Below are positions 35,865-47,879 of a stretch of DNA of 64,000 nt, piece after piece (the first letter of the stretch is position 1; each line of letters starts with the position of its first letter). Below the pieces are notes generated by a model that was not told where the DNA came from, did not search any database, and saw nothing but the letters and a program-made list of their open reading frames with translations. The translations under genes and the position numbers were made by a program. The stretch covers positions 126,962,532 to 127,026,531 of the forward strand of contig NC_055996.1 of assembly GCF_018446385.1 (NCBI RefSeq), read 5' to 3'. This DNA is from Zingiber officinale. Taxonomy: Eukaryota > Streptophyta > Magnoliopsida > Zingiberales > Zingiberaceae.

Positions 35865-38800
35865 ATGCTGGGCTTGAGGTTCCCGAGACCAAAGAGATCG
35901 CCTTTAGAGCTGCTCCGATCTACTCTCTTCTCTTGCTCCCTCGTTCTCTTCTCTCAATTCGCCCTAGCATTGGTGCCCTGGCTCTTTCCGTTCATTTCTT
36001 TCCTTGCCATGCTCCCGATCGCAGGTTAATTTCCATCTTGCCTGCCTTGAGATGGTGACAAAATGGGAACTTTTTTTTTAAAATAAAATTCTATTATATT
36101 TTGAAGCTTTGATTATAGTGGTGGCGATTCTGTTGGGGAGATTTTTGAGGCGTCGACTTGGTGTTTCTGCTTCTGCTCCGGCTCTTGTCCTCTTCAATGT
36201 ACTGTTCATGTGGGGAGTTTATGTTACCATCATCAGAAAAGGTTGTTCAAAATATTTTATTGATCTTCTTCCATATCCTATTTTGTCTCTTTAAGTTTCA
36301 TATCTTCGACCTGTGTTTTGTTGCAGCCATCCCCTCCTTATTGGATGCTGTTCTCAACGCTGTGTGCGCTTTGCTATTGTATGGTCTTTATAGGTGAGCT
36401 TCATTTGCATAGTTTTTCTCTATTTTCTGTTTTTGTAAATTGCCATTTTAAGAAATGGTTTGGTCTTTGGTGATGCGATGCTGCTAATTTCATCATTTAC
36501 CCTTTTTGTTTGCTTTCCTTTAGGATTAGTTATGTGCCTAGTCGCCGGCAACTTTCAAGTGTATAATCTATTATAATTTCGTCTTGATAATTGGTCTATT
36601 ATTCACAACTTGAGGCTATAATATACAATGTTAATTGGTAATTCTGTGGAATATGTGATAATTTGTATTTTTTTCCTTTTTTAGTTTAATATATTTAACC
36701 ATTATTTTTGCGTCCATGTATTCTTGTTACCAGTATCAGTCATTGTTTCTGATGATATACTAGTGTCAAAAGATCAAACAAGATGTATCAATGCCGTGAA
36801 CTAAATAATGTGCATTTCATGTAGAGCAACGGTGGCATAACTGATAGAATTGTATTAATATATGTATGTAACTACCAGGAAATTGTAACCACATATGACA
36901 TAATTAAGTGCTTCTTTGATGTGTTTCTATGTTTCATAATGATACTTGGCAGACAAACATAGTTATTATTGTTCAGTGCTGGGCTCAATATCTAGCAAGT
37001 ACATTGATAACTTGGTTAACTAATTTGCTTTCTTTGTGTTCCAGAATATTATCTGGTGATCTCGGAACAGTATCATATAGCTCTTCCACTTTGGAGTCCG
37101 GTCAAAATGAATTTGTTACCCTTAATGTTCAATGCGAGGTTCATTTTAATTCTTTATCATTGTTGGGTTTCCCTCAAATGCAGCATTGCAGTTATTGCTT
37201 GTATACTAAAGTAGTATACCATCTAATATTCCTTGAAGTGCATTCTAATATTTATACAGTATCCTAGGCGAAGCTGCTATCATATTCTTTCACATTTCCA
37301 TGATATTTTCATAATGGATAATGACTGTAGTTGATTAGGACACTATATATTCAATCCAAAATAGTTAGATAATCAGGTAACTGCTTAATATGGATTACAT
37401 TTTATTTCTATTCACATTGATTTAGAAGTTTTCTCTCAGCAGAGCTCCCCAACACTTCCAAGGGTTAGATATTGTAAAAGTTGTAAGGCTAGTATTAAGG
37501 GATTTGACAATCACTGTCCTGCTTTTGGGAATTGCATAGGTATTTAACATATTCCATGATTCAACTTGTTTTTTTTTTTTGTGTGTGTGTGTGCGCGCGC
37601 GCGTGTGTACCTGTCTGCTTTACTGAGATAAATCACCCTTTTCTGCAGGTAACAAAAATCATCGTTTATTAATTGTTCTTTTAGCTGGATTTCTTATTGC
37701 AGAGTCTTCCTATACAATGAGTTCAACCAAGTGTATGTCAACACATTAATTTAACAAACTTTATGTTGTTTAAATTTGTTGTTGCTCAAGGCAATCCATT
37801 TCTTAGATGCTTCGAGTCTTTTGACTAATTATTATTTGTCTATGGCAAAAAACAAAAACAAAAAAATCCAACAGAATCTTTTACATTTATATTGACTTTT
37901 GAATAAATTGCGAGGACTTCCTTTTGGTTTATCTTTATGTTGAATAGATCCCCTGATAGTTCAAAAATTGCACCAACTATTATGACCATGGCCTACCAGT
38001 GAGCAAGCAGGGTGTTTATGACCTAGTTAGTATAAGTTAGTCCACAGTTTCTTTTGGTACACTTCACTAGTTTCTCCTCATCTTTAAGTGTCACCACTGT
38101 ATCATGGGAATATTGCTGGGGCCTCGCCAGATGAGTTGATAAATGTTTTAATAAGGTTTGTTTAAGATATTGGGTTCAGTTCAAGTGAATTCACATATTG
38201 GACCAATTTAAATTAATGGTCAAAAAATGGCTAAATAATTCCATATTAGATCTCTGTGTTCCCATAGTCTCCAAACCTTCAATGGTCCAATATAGTCACA
38301 AGGAAAACTAAAGGGATCCTTGTAATTTACGTAAATTCCAGTATGTATACAGTTGAATGCTTTCTTTAACTTTGCATATAAAGGCAAGCAAGTAAGAATG
38401 TTTTGTTTCATATTAAACATGATACATGAGAAACTAACTTTCATGTTCACAAATTTGATCACTACCATCTTAGTTCAAAAGATAAAGCAATTCTATTGAA
38501 TTCAACAATTTGTTATATATATATATATATATATAGGGTGAAGTTATGCTGCAAGCCCCGTGTGTGTGATAGTCATGCACGGCTGTGGGCACCTGCCCAC
38601 GTCGCAGGTGCCAAAAAAGTTGACTCGCACCTGCCACGGAGGTGTGCAACATAACACACCCCTATATATATATAACATTGGTTACAAATAACTGCTAGAA
38701 TGCTAAGCATTTATCTATTTTTGGGTCAAAATAGACAATATATTGTCACATTGTCTTTAATGGATTAGTAGTTGTTCGTATCAGCCTCTTCAAATCTGAT

Positions 38801-41735
38801 TCCACTTGGTTACATGTAAATTTTGTAGCCTATTAAAAGTTTGAATTCTTATACCTTAATTTAATTGTGGAGATCTTTGAAATAATTACAGATTATTTAG
38901 TTTGTAAGATTGTTTTATATTTTATCTTCTTTTTGTGTGTGTGTGTGTGTCCTCATGCTTTGCTTGTTGAGATGGATCTGTTATTTGCACGAAGATTTAA
39001 TTTGAATTTGTGTTGTGCACTGGTGCTGTCTTTCTTCTTTAATTTTCAACTGTTATAATTTTCTCCTTTGGCCTAATTTCGTAATTTGTTCTTTCTTTTG
39101 CCATTTACAGTCCTCACAAAAACTGCTGATGCACAGAGGATAGAGGTATGCTCATAGTGTTCCTTTTGCATATTTTATGCAATTACTTGTTTGCCTTGTG
39201 TGGTAAATATTATCCTAGTGCATTCTTTGACATGCATCGTAGTTAGTTCCATGAACTGTGAAAATGTCAAGTCAATTCCTTTATCAGTGTATAATCTGGA
39301 TGCTATGATTGTGTAGTAGAAACTCTCTGGTTTGATCTCTACTGGACAATATAGCTAGTATAGAAAGAGGTCATATCTCTGGTTGAATACCATCAAAAGA
39401 TCTCATAGAACATGATTTTTCTTTATTTGTAAACTGCCCTGATTCATAAATAGTCACTTGTAACTGGCTTGTGCATATTTTTTTCCAAATGCAAGGAAGT
39501 ATTCTTATCAAACTTATTGTTCTGGCGCAATTCTATGAAGGAATATTGCAAAAAAATTTGAATGCTACACAATGTCATCTCACCCACAGTCCACATCTTC
39601 ATGTACTATGTGAAAGAATCATCTTCTAGAGGAATGCTAGCCTTCACATCCAATGGTTCACACCTTGTGAGCACCATGTGTGATTTTTTTTTTTTAATCT
39701 CTTTAGCTTAAATACTATAACCTAAATCATAAACCCTAAGCTCTAAAAAAAATAAAGAAAAAAAAACATACACTTGGAGTTCACAAAGTGTGCATCATTG
39801 GGTGTGTATGCTAAAATTTCTCTCATCTTATATTACCATATGCTAACTTTATATTGTCCATTTTGCTTTACACAAACTATAAGACAACTACCAACAATTA
39901 TATCATAAAAATGTGAATTTGTGATCAAGTTTTACATTTCTACAGAGCATCCTTGCAAACAGCTTGGTCATCAGTACAATGCTTTTCTGTATACTCCAAG
40001 TGCTATGGCAGGTTTGATGCCACAGACTATCATTGGTTTTTTTTTTAAATATTTCTTATTGCTTCCTTAACGGGATTAGGTAGAGATCAGTAAATTAGAT
40101 AATCTAAACATTCGACCTGATACTGCTGACGAATAAATGTTCCTAGTTTGGTAAATGCTGTCCTTATCCACCCACCTACTAGTATCACAGGTTGGAAAAT
40201 TATTATTTTTTGGTTAGACAATCTGGAGAATTTATTTACAGTTCACTTTTGGCAATACTAGGGTCTTGGATATAATCATTTTTTATCTCCTTTATATTTT
40301 AATTCAGTGTCACTTCCTATCTGATACTGTCTTTGAGAATTAGAACTGATATTGTGTCTTTGAGAATTAGAAGTTCTAAAAGGCAGACAACCAACAAAAC
40401 ATTCTTTCTGAATTATCTGGAAGTGCAATCACACAGAATGCAAGTCTGTTGATAACTTTTTTTCATAGTTCATTTGAGTAACCTCATAAATTGAATTGCC
40501 TCTACCTACCCTACCCTTGGTCTTTTTTTATTGTCTGTTCCCTTTTGTGGGGTGTATTATGTAGAGTTGACGGGATTGTGTAAGAACCTAAATGCCTAAT
40601 TACATCTTCTTCAATCGCATATCCCAGCTTCAATATGCCCTCTCACACTTATTATGACTCGGAGGCATAGACCTAGCTCTAATACCATATTGAATTGTTG
40701 TGGAGCTCATTCTATCCCAAAATCAGTCATTTGAGAGGGGGGTATGCTATGGGCCACCGTATTTGTCGGTGTGGACTAATGAGGTGGAGCATCTTAACTT
40801 CAACATTATGAAATATTTCATCAGAGCATCTCCTAACTTGTGCTGATTGTACAGATGTTTATCTAAACATGATCACACTGTTTGATTGCCTTGTTTTTTC
40901 TCCGATAAAAGATTACAAGTGATTCAAGAATATTGGATACTCTACCAGGAGTGATCTTAATGTTCACATTATTTCTTTGACCTTTTCCACCCTAGCTCAT
41001 AGTTTGGATTTCTTAGCATTTCAATCCCTATTTAATCAATTAATCGACAGATCAGTTAGGTCCTATTTAGCATCAGCATGTCTTATTTCAAAAGTGCAAT
41101 GAAAACATAGAATGATATTGATAAATTTGTAATATTATCTGGTGTTTATGTTCTGGTTAACCGACTCCGGATAATAAAATTGAACTAGACCTTAAAATGA
41201 TTATTGGTCCAATATCATTTGAGAATGGAAAAAAGTAATGATAATGAAAGGACATTTGATATTCAAGCATAATGCCTCTTCACTATCACATTTAATTTGG
41301 TATTCAGTTTTCTGCTCATCTTCAAATGTAATGATTATCATTTCAATATGCTTCGATTTTGTGTCTTCAATAAGTATTTGGGAATATTCATTCTATGAAT
41401 AACTAAGAAAACTTGTTTCAATTGTTTACTAGGTGTTGTTCCTGATATGGCACACTTACTGCATTTGTTTCAACATCAAATCAGAGCAATGGGTAAATTT
41501 GATGCAGATTAATTGGAAGAGATGCCCTGAATTCCAACATATGTTAGAACCTCAACCAGGTCCTCCTACATGTACATATTTTTGTTCATCTCGCGAATAA
41601 TTTTTTTTTATTAGATGATGATTTAGTTCTTTTGAAATGTATTAGGAAGTCCCCTTGAGGGAGACCAGGTTGGCCATTCCATATGATAAAGGTCCGCTTG
41701 GTGACATTCTAGACTTCATAAACTCCAAGGGTTAG
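35865..41735 (+). CDS. Protein S-acyltransferase (DHHC family), 11 exons, signature DNHC
   Basis: Read by eye with GT-AG introns, the exons are 35865-36024, 36119-36241, 36327-36393, 37045-37138, 37440-37539, 37649-37732, 39111-39145, 39946-40011, 41433-41492, 41508-41559 and 41650-41735. This gives an open frame of 308 residues. The Cys-rich domain is in exon 5 (residues about 156-181): RVRYCKSCKASIKGFDNHCP and then AFGNCIG. Family members transfer palmitate to Cys of membrane proteins through the DHHC Cys. Here the signature is D171-N172-H173-C174, with the acyl-accepting Cys kept but the first His replaced by Asn (AAT). Hydrophobic segments lie at about 20-62, 73-117, 183-203 and 222-258, so it is a Golgi, endosomal or plasma membrane protein. 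The C-terminus reads AIPYDKGPLGDILDF. The 3' site of exon 11 (GGAAG/TCC) was chosen for frame. Introns carry MITE and CA/TG repeats. Confidence 0.88.
38516..38680. mobile_element. MITE between TA tracts in intron 6 of the acyltransferase gene
   Basis: The termini AGGGTGAAGTTATGCTGCA (from 38535) and the complement AGGGGTGTGTTATGTTGCA (to 38663) are inverted repeats. (TA)n flanks both sides. The interior holds the GC-rich inverted words GCACCTGCC / GGCAGGTGC. It is about 129 bp and non-coding. Confidence 0.75.
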
Positions 41736-41916
41736 AACATCTGAGATTATCTACCATTTTTAATCTTTGATACTATTATCTTGTGGGGAAGTCTTGCATG
41801 TTCTTGCTGATATCCTGTGTAATGTCAAAGTAAGAAGGTTGTGGTTAGATTTACTACAATAAAAAATCGTGACAATTTAATTGACACTAAGTTTCAAGAA
41901 AATGGTGATTGTGTAA

Positions 41917-42079
41917 GAGATCAAATCCTCTGTCCCAATATTTCCGTGTCCCCTTGCAGATCAGACGGGTTAAATCACATTTTAAGGATGCAATGCATAT
42001 TATGAGGATATTATAACCGTCCGATCGACGACGAAAGGATACGGGGACACAAGAATCTTGATACAGAGGATCTGATTTC
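41917..42079. mobile_element. Mutator-like MITE with 9-bp target duplication ATTGTGTAA
   Basis: ATTGTGTAA flanks both sides (41908-41916 and 42080-42088). Terminal repeats share RATCCTCTGT and CGTGTCCCC / TGTGTCCCC inner words. It is 163 bp and lies 182 bp after the acyltransferase stop, so it is in or near its 3' UTR. Its TIR core (ATCCTCTG) is shared with the MITE at 22781. Confidence 0.88.
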
Positions 42080-42574
42080 ATTGTGTAATGGCGTATAAGA
42101 GAAAATGTTGTTTGTGTAATGGCGTATAAATTTTTTTTTCACATTGTATGGGTAGTTATGATATGCTAGAGCTTATGAATTTTAAGACGCTTACTAGAGA
42201 AAGGGTTGCAACGAATCTGGAGAAAAGGTCTTCAATCTATCGTACCAAGCCACATCTATTTCAGTCCTACTTATTTTAAATCGGTAAAAAATGTTTAATT
42301 TTCTATTGCATACCCTGTTTGAGGAACTGGCTTTTTACATTTCATAGACTAATTTATTAAATTTTAATATATCGAAAAGTTTCTTAATTTATATATAGAA
42401 GTTAATTAGGCAGTGTATAGAAAATATTGTTATGATTAATATTAATTTTTATAATGTAAATATTTGTAATAACTTATAAATTATAAATGGAAAAAAAATT
42501 ATATACTATGGTATAGTTTTCTCAAGTTAAAATCCTTATTGTTTAAAAAATAATCATATATATATATATAATAT

Positions 42575-42720
42575 CCTGCGCAATGCGCACATGATGTGAA
42601 TGTACGCGTTGCACAGGATATCAACTTTGCTTTACTTTTTTTTCTTTTTAATTATTTTTTTAATTTTAAATTTAAAAAAATAATTAAAATATTTTTTACA
42701 GACGTGGATGAAGTATTGCG
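42575..42720. repeat. Second copy of the TA-flanked AT-rich repeat
   Basis: CGTTGCACAGGATATCAACTTTG and the T-rich/A-rich run that follows match 33990-34070. A TA tract (42558-42571) stands to its left. Confidence 0.65.
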
Positions 42721-42923
42721 GACTTAGTCCGCGACAACGATTCAGTAGTTTTTTTAAAAAAATTTAGCCAATTAAAATTTGACTTTAGAGGTTAGGTTAT
42801 ACTGTTAAAGTTAAAAAAAAATTAAAAAAAAATTAAGTGCTCATGGATATATATTTAGGGTGTCTAATAGTATTTTTTTTTTTCAATTTCAGAGTTAAAT
42901 CCATTATATTTAACTTTTACATT

Positions 42924-43300
42924 CTGTTTGGAAATAACTTAAGTCATGGAATTGAATTGAATTCTATTATGAATTGAATTTCATAAGGAATTGAATTCAA
43001 TTCTCATGTTTGGAATGAATTGCAACTTAAGTTATGGAATTCTTATGTTTTACCATTTTATCCTTCTCTTTTTTTTCTTTTCTTTTTTTACAAAGAAGAG
43101 AGAATGAAGACACAATGGACATAATATGGAGAATTGAATTCCCTATCTAAATCACACATAAAGAGGTGTGATTTACTTTTGCCTTGTTTGATGGAATTGG
43201 AATTAAATTCCATATCAATTCTTAGCTAAAAAAGTATTTTAAAGCATGGAATTCAATTCCAATTCTAAAAGGAATTGAATTCCATATCGTTTCAAACAGG
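42924..43300. mobile_element. MITE-like foldback element
   Basis: The left end CTGTTTGGAAATAACTTAAG and the right end, complement CCTGTTTGAAACGATATGG, are imperfect inverted repeats. Many GGAATTGAATTC words lie in both arms, giving a long foldback. No sure target duplication was found. Confidence 0.6.
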
Positions 43301-43344
43301 TTGTTAGGGTTTAGAAGTTAGGTTGTTCTAGCTAAAAAAAAAAG

Positions 43345-43346
<2 letters not shown>

Positions 43347-43399
<53 letters not shown>
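43347..43399. repeat. (TA)n microsatellite
   Basis: About 26 TA units between two AT-rich stretches. The right neighbour contains the doubled phrase GGCGTGGATGAGTCC / GGCATGGATGAGTCC. Confidence 0.95.
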
Positions 43400-43401
<2 letters not shown>

Positions 43402-43789
43402 TTTAAGATTTAAGTAAATGTTGACTTTTAGAAAATGAAAAAAAATTAATTAAGACGTCTAGATTAAAACAGACGCCTCAATCACTATGGCGTGGATGAG
43501 TCCATGGCATGGATGAGTCCGCACGTAACTGATATATGATTTTGTTACCCTAAAACCTTATGTCGCATATCCCGTGCTTACAAAAAAAAAATTCGATTTG
43601 AAATTTTTTTTACTTAATACTATTATCTCACTCCTAAGCCCTAAAGATAAAATCTTATTAGCATAATCGAAAGGTTTTATATATACTAGTTATTGCGGCA
43701 TTGCATGTGCAAATATATAATATATAAATATGTATAAATTAATGTCCAGACTCATAAATTGGACTTGGTAAAGGTGCATTATAAGGATA

Positions 43790-43953
43790 CGTTAGATCCA
43801 TACAGTAGTGCAACGGAAGAGGTGAAGAACTCAGTAATAAGCTACTATAACGAACTCTCCCTTATAAAAAATTAATTTAATTTTTTATATAGATATTAAA
43901 TTGATAAGAATAGATAATACACTTAATCTTAGCCAAAATGACAAAAAAGATAT
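43790..43953 (-). pseudogene. U2 snRNA pseudogene, copy 1
   Basis: The minus strand from 43953 reads ATATCTTTTTTGTCATTTTG and then GCTAAGATTAAGTGTATTATC, TATTCTTATCAATTTAATATC. This follows the 5' half of plant U2, including the branch-point recognition region that in U2 reads GTGTAGTATCTGTTC. Stem-loop IIb is missing. An Sm-like AATTTTTTAT and a TTGCACTACTGTATGG near 43799-43814 follow, the latter resembling the 3' end of U2. C-to-T-type changes in the 5' stem and the missing loop argue against function. The upstream promoter is preserved (separate entry). Confidence 0.8.
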
Positions 43954-43972
43954 GCTTTCTACTGTCATCGAT

Positions 43973-44031
43973 CCAAAATATTTATAGAAATTTTTTCGCT
44001 CACGGTGTTATCAATTCTAAGATGTGGGATT
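43973..44031 (-). promoter_or_regulatory. snRNA promoter: USE and TATA box
   Basis: The minus strand has AATCCCACATCTT (plus 44019-44031), which fits the plant snRNA upstream sequence element RTCCCACATCG, and a TATA-like CTATAAATA (plus about 43978-43986). They lie about 70 and 30 bases upstream of the U2-like 5' end. That is the spacing of plant Pol II snRNA genes. Confidence 0.8.
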
Positions 44032-44229
44032 AAAGATAACCATGATAACATATATTTCTTATATAAAAAATAATCAAAAAAATTATTAATAAATCCTAAA
44101 ATTATTCTTAAGTGTGAAAAGAAAAAATAATATTAATATAATTTCATTATATATATATATACTAGTGTGATCGTGCACACGCGTTGCGTGTGTAATATAA
44201 TAATATATAAATTATTTGGGTCTTTGAAA

Positions 44230-44353
44230 ATCCGAATTATTTGGGACGCTAGAGAATCCCAGCAACAAACTACTGTAACGGGCTTCTCTATGCAAAAAAT
44301 TATTTTAATTTAATATTATACTTATCTTAGTAAAAAAAAACTAAGAAAAGTAT
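44230..44353 (-). pseudogene. U2 snRNA pseudogene, copy 2, more decayed
   Basis: The minus strand from 44353 reads ATACTTTTCTTAGTTTTTTT and then TTACTAAGATAAGTATAATATTAAAT, collapsing the U2 5' region, followed by AATAATTTTTTGCATAGAG and CCGTTACAGTAG. The USE is degraded (AGTCTCGTATCTT) while TATATAAATA remains. Flanks align with copy 1 (ATACTAGT... heads at 43683 and 44160, TAAGAT... tails), so the two are a tandem duplication of about 475 bp. Confidence 0.65.
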
Positions 44354-44604
44354 ACTTTTTAACATCGTCGGCCTAAAATATTTATATAAGATTTTTTGAT
44401 TATAGGGTTGTTAATTCTAAGATACGAGACTAAAGAGAATTATATTTTTTTTTTATATAAAACAACCAGAGAAAATTAATGATAAGAAAAATTCATAATA
44501 ATACGTTGTAGCTGAGTCTCGAACTCTAGATCACTGATTGTTTCGCTTGTGGAATTACTAATAAACCTTGAAATTATTTTTAGTGTAAATAGAAAAAAGG
44601 ACAT

Positions 44605-44732
44605 TAACGTAAATGTATTTTAAGCTTCGCCAAAGTTAGTTATTAAAGGGAAAGATTTTTAATTTCCTTAACGTAAATGTATTTTAAATTTCATCAAAGT
44701 TAGTTATTAAAGGGAAAGATTTTTAATAAAAT
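44605..44732. repeat. 64-bp tandem duplication
   Basis: TAACGTAAATGTATTTTAA...AAAGTTAGTTATTAAAGGG is present at 44605 and 44669, 64 bases apart, with three or four differences. Confidence 0.9.
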
Positions 44733-45469
44733 AATAAGATATATATATACTTGAGGGGAACATTAGAAGAGTTGAGTGTGTTGTAATTGCAGAAGTATAG
44801 AGAGGTGAGGAGAAACAATCAAATAAACTAAATTTTTAAATCAAATCAAATTTTTAACTAAATCAAATTTTTGAACCTTATTTTCTAAACCAAATTTTAT
44901 TAAACAAAAATAAATTTTTAGATCCTATTTATAAAAATTCAAATAAAAACTGAATTAATTAATATTTTATCAATTTAATTTATTAAATTCTTTTTTAAAA
45001 TAATCAATTCAATTAATTTAGTTCAATTCGATTTTAATAAAATACTCTCACCTAATAGACTTTACCCAAATACTCGTAATGTGTTGCGATAGCGTAGAAA
45101 TTGTGTTTGTTTCATTGCCATTTTATGGTATGAAGAGTACAAAATAATAGCCACCTTTTTGTTGAATTATAACTAGAAAGCTGATGTACCAAAACAATAT
45201 TATAGACTGCAGAGAGCATACATAAGATCTGACGTAACTTATATACTCTTGTAAGAAAAGATTTCATGTTCAAAACAAAGCTTTGAATTCCATAACAACC
45301 TCAAAAGATCACCAGTTACTTTGAAGAACTTGTATAGGATACGCAACACTAGCTCTAGCTGCAACCATACACACTGTCCTACTTTTGCCAAAGATTAAGC
45401 TCGGAAAGAACAGGTTAAAATTATTATTCAATGGGTTCAGAACTCACGTCAATGAAAATACATAAACCT

Positions 45470-45896
45470 CTAGAAGTATTTATCTTTCCCAAGTCGCTGT
45501 AAATGATAATTGATAGTCCTTGCGGGGTTTTTGGGTTTTCCTTTCTGCAAGAATGAATAAATAAACAAATAAATAAAACAAAAGATAATTAGGCAATTTA
45601 AGCTAACTAGACCATTTGAATTGCTCTTGCTGAGGAAACAAGAATTCAATCTCAAACTTTGTTATAAACAAAAGTAAAAAAGAAAAAAAACTACAAGAAA
45701 TTACTGCAGGTTATAAAGATTGTACTTGGGCCTCCGCGCAGGAAAGTAAGAGGTCCTTCTGTTTAATACACTTGTCATCGTTGTTCTTGTTCAAAGACAA
45801 GCAACCGAGGAAGGCCACCATCTCCTTCATACAAGGTTTGCCTGTGGCACCAAACTTTTTGGGATTTATGTACAAACCCCCTGCTTTCCGGCCCAT
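45470..45896 (-). CDS. Mitochondrial small ribosomal subunit protein mS37 (MRP10/CHCHD1-like)
   Basis: The coding exons are 45896-45726 and 45544-45470, joined across a GT-AG intron (CCCAA/GTACAA ... TTGCAG/AAAGG) in phase 0, giving 81 residues. The start MGRKAGGLYINPKKFG and the end GKPKNPARTINYHLQRLG match the plant MRP10 pattern as I know it. Twin CX9C motifs are exact: C22-x9-C32 and C43-x9-C53, which form the CHCH hairpin oxidised by Mia40 in the intermembrane space pathway. The protein sits in the mitochondrial ribosome small subunit. An upstream non-coding exon (about 47711-47875) and a 1.8-kb 5'-UTR intron (45911-47710) precede it. An alternative read-through of the first coding exon ends 5 codons after the splice site. 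Confidence 0.87.
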
Positions 45897-45910
45897 AATG
45901 ATATTGTAAC

Positions 45911-47710
45911 CTGACCGACAATATAAATAATAAATTTTTTCCCACGAATTCAATAAAACTGGAGTTGGAAGCAAACCATCTAACTATCGTCATTCATCAA
46001 TAAACAATAATACTTTTTGTTAAGAAATATAGCGATAAGAAATAAGATGTAATCTGTGTCTAACTATTTTGATCCCTAAGGTATATTAGTTTCTCCCAAA
46101 TCTTTCATATTAAAATTTTTGACAAAAATAAATCAAATTGAGTTCAGGGCCAAGATCACTATATTATCCACATAGAGAATCATAAGGATAATCTTACTCC
46201 CTATCTTCGTAAAGACTAATTGAATTAAAGATTGCTTAAGTCCATATATAGTGATTGGATTGATATGCACATTTTCTTTTCTTGTCCAAAGTACAACAAA
46301 AATTCTTTAGGTTGCTCTATATACATCTCTTCTCCTAAGATGTACAAAAAATCAAAGGAAAGAAATTTACAATGGAAAAAAAAAAACAATGGGGAATGTT
46401 AATAGAAAGAAAAGAAAAAAAATTGAGAGGAAAGTGAAACAGAAAGAGAGAGAGAGAAAAAATCAAAGGAAGAAAAAAACCACGGACTCTCATAGGACCG
46501 TCAGCCATGACTGCGCGAGTCGAACTCGCGCACGCGAGGCCACAAATAGGGCCGCATGAGGCAATCTCATGTGCATGGGCCGTCGCCTCACTCGGGGCCA
46601 CTGAATGCGGTGGTGCTGGGTGGTCGTCCATTGTTGTGCAAGACCTAGTTGCAACTCTTGCAAGTTGGGTTGGAGAAATTCAATTGCACATGAGTGAGTT
46701 GGAAGGGAGGAAATTGCTTTCCATTGTATTTGGACGGACAAAAAAATGATCAAAATTGATCCACAGATGGATTCATAAATCCATCTACCCATCTGGTAAA
46801 CAAAAAGAAGGAAAATAATTCATCCTTTTCTACGAAGTAAATAAAAGAAAATTTTTCACCGTATAAATTTTTTCATAGATTTTATTTTCATCCTCTCAAA
46901 ATTGAAATGTGTAGGACTATCTTTTATTCAGAGACTCCAAGAGTGCAATAATGACTATTTAACATAGATATGAAATTGTCAAATATTTATAGTTAAAGTG
47001 TTCAGAGACTCCAAGAGGCCCCTCTAATAAGAATTGTGTGCCACACTTCACATAGAAACACCCTGCATCCCCCATTGTTTGCCTTGCCTAAGCCCTACAA
47101 CCTTTTAGTGCCTAGTTGCACCTAATGCCTCATGAAACACTCGTTAAGTACTACATTGGATTGTAGATTTTAATGAGGCAGTTGATATCAAAATATTACA
47201 AGTCTACTTGTAAGACGCAAATACTTTCACCATCCGGAGAAATAAAACGAGAAAAAATAATAAAATCCAAACAGAAACATGTAGCATTATAGTAAATTAC
47301 TATAACAGTTTCTCCTCCCCCCTTCTGTTCTTCATGAAATTTTTATTTATAACAACCAACAGTGATCAGAAGATCAACAACACGACGAAGACTGAACGCA
47401 TCATTCAACAATAAAAAAAATAATTGCAAGTAAAAAGGAACAGCTATCAAAATATGCAAAACAAAACCTTAGTTCACCTTCCACATAAATTTAGTACCAT
47501 AGCCATCATGTTTAATGCAACTCAAATTTCAGAAAAAAAAAACATGTTAATCCAAACACTAATATAGCTGTAACAGACAAGAATAAACAGAGCAAAGAGA
47601 AAGCGAAAATACAAAAAAAAAAAAAACACACACACACTCTTTTAATGCGCATACGCCGTGAAGTAGAAGATATTGGAAAGGAACTCGAACAGAAACACAA
47701 AAGAACTTAC
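45911..47710 (-). other. 5'-UTR intron of the mS37 gene
   Basis: Bounded by TTTT/GTAAGT at 47710 and TCGGTCAG/GTTACA at 45911. It is AT-rich, with a foldback-like stretch of ATTCATCC/GGATGAAT words at 46740-46880. Short ORFs in both directions at 46335-46800 match nothing known. Long 5'-UTR introns often raise expression of housekeeping genes in plants; here that is only inference. Confidence 0.6.
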
Positions 47711-47875
47711 AAAAGGAAAATCAAGCAGGTGGCTTGCGCTGGTTGAGGCCCGGCGGGAGAGATAAGGGAAGTGCTCCGGCGGAGGCGATAACAGATGTGA
47801 AAGGACGAGGCAGAGGCGGCGATCCGGCAGAAAAAGGAGATGGCGTGCGGCGTATCCTTAGGCTAGGGTTTGCGT
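47711..47875 (-). other. 5'-UTR exon of the mS37 gene
   Basis: The minus strand reads AAACCCTAGCCTAAGGATA, then pyrimidine- and GC-rich text to CTTGATTTTCCTTTT and a strong donor GTAAGT. AAACCCTA near the start is a telo-box, common at promoters and 5' ends of plant ribosomal protein genes. The start site itself is not determined. Confidence 0.6.
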
Positions 47876-47879
47876 TATT

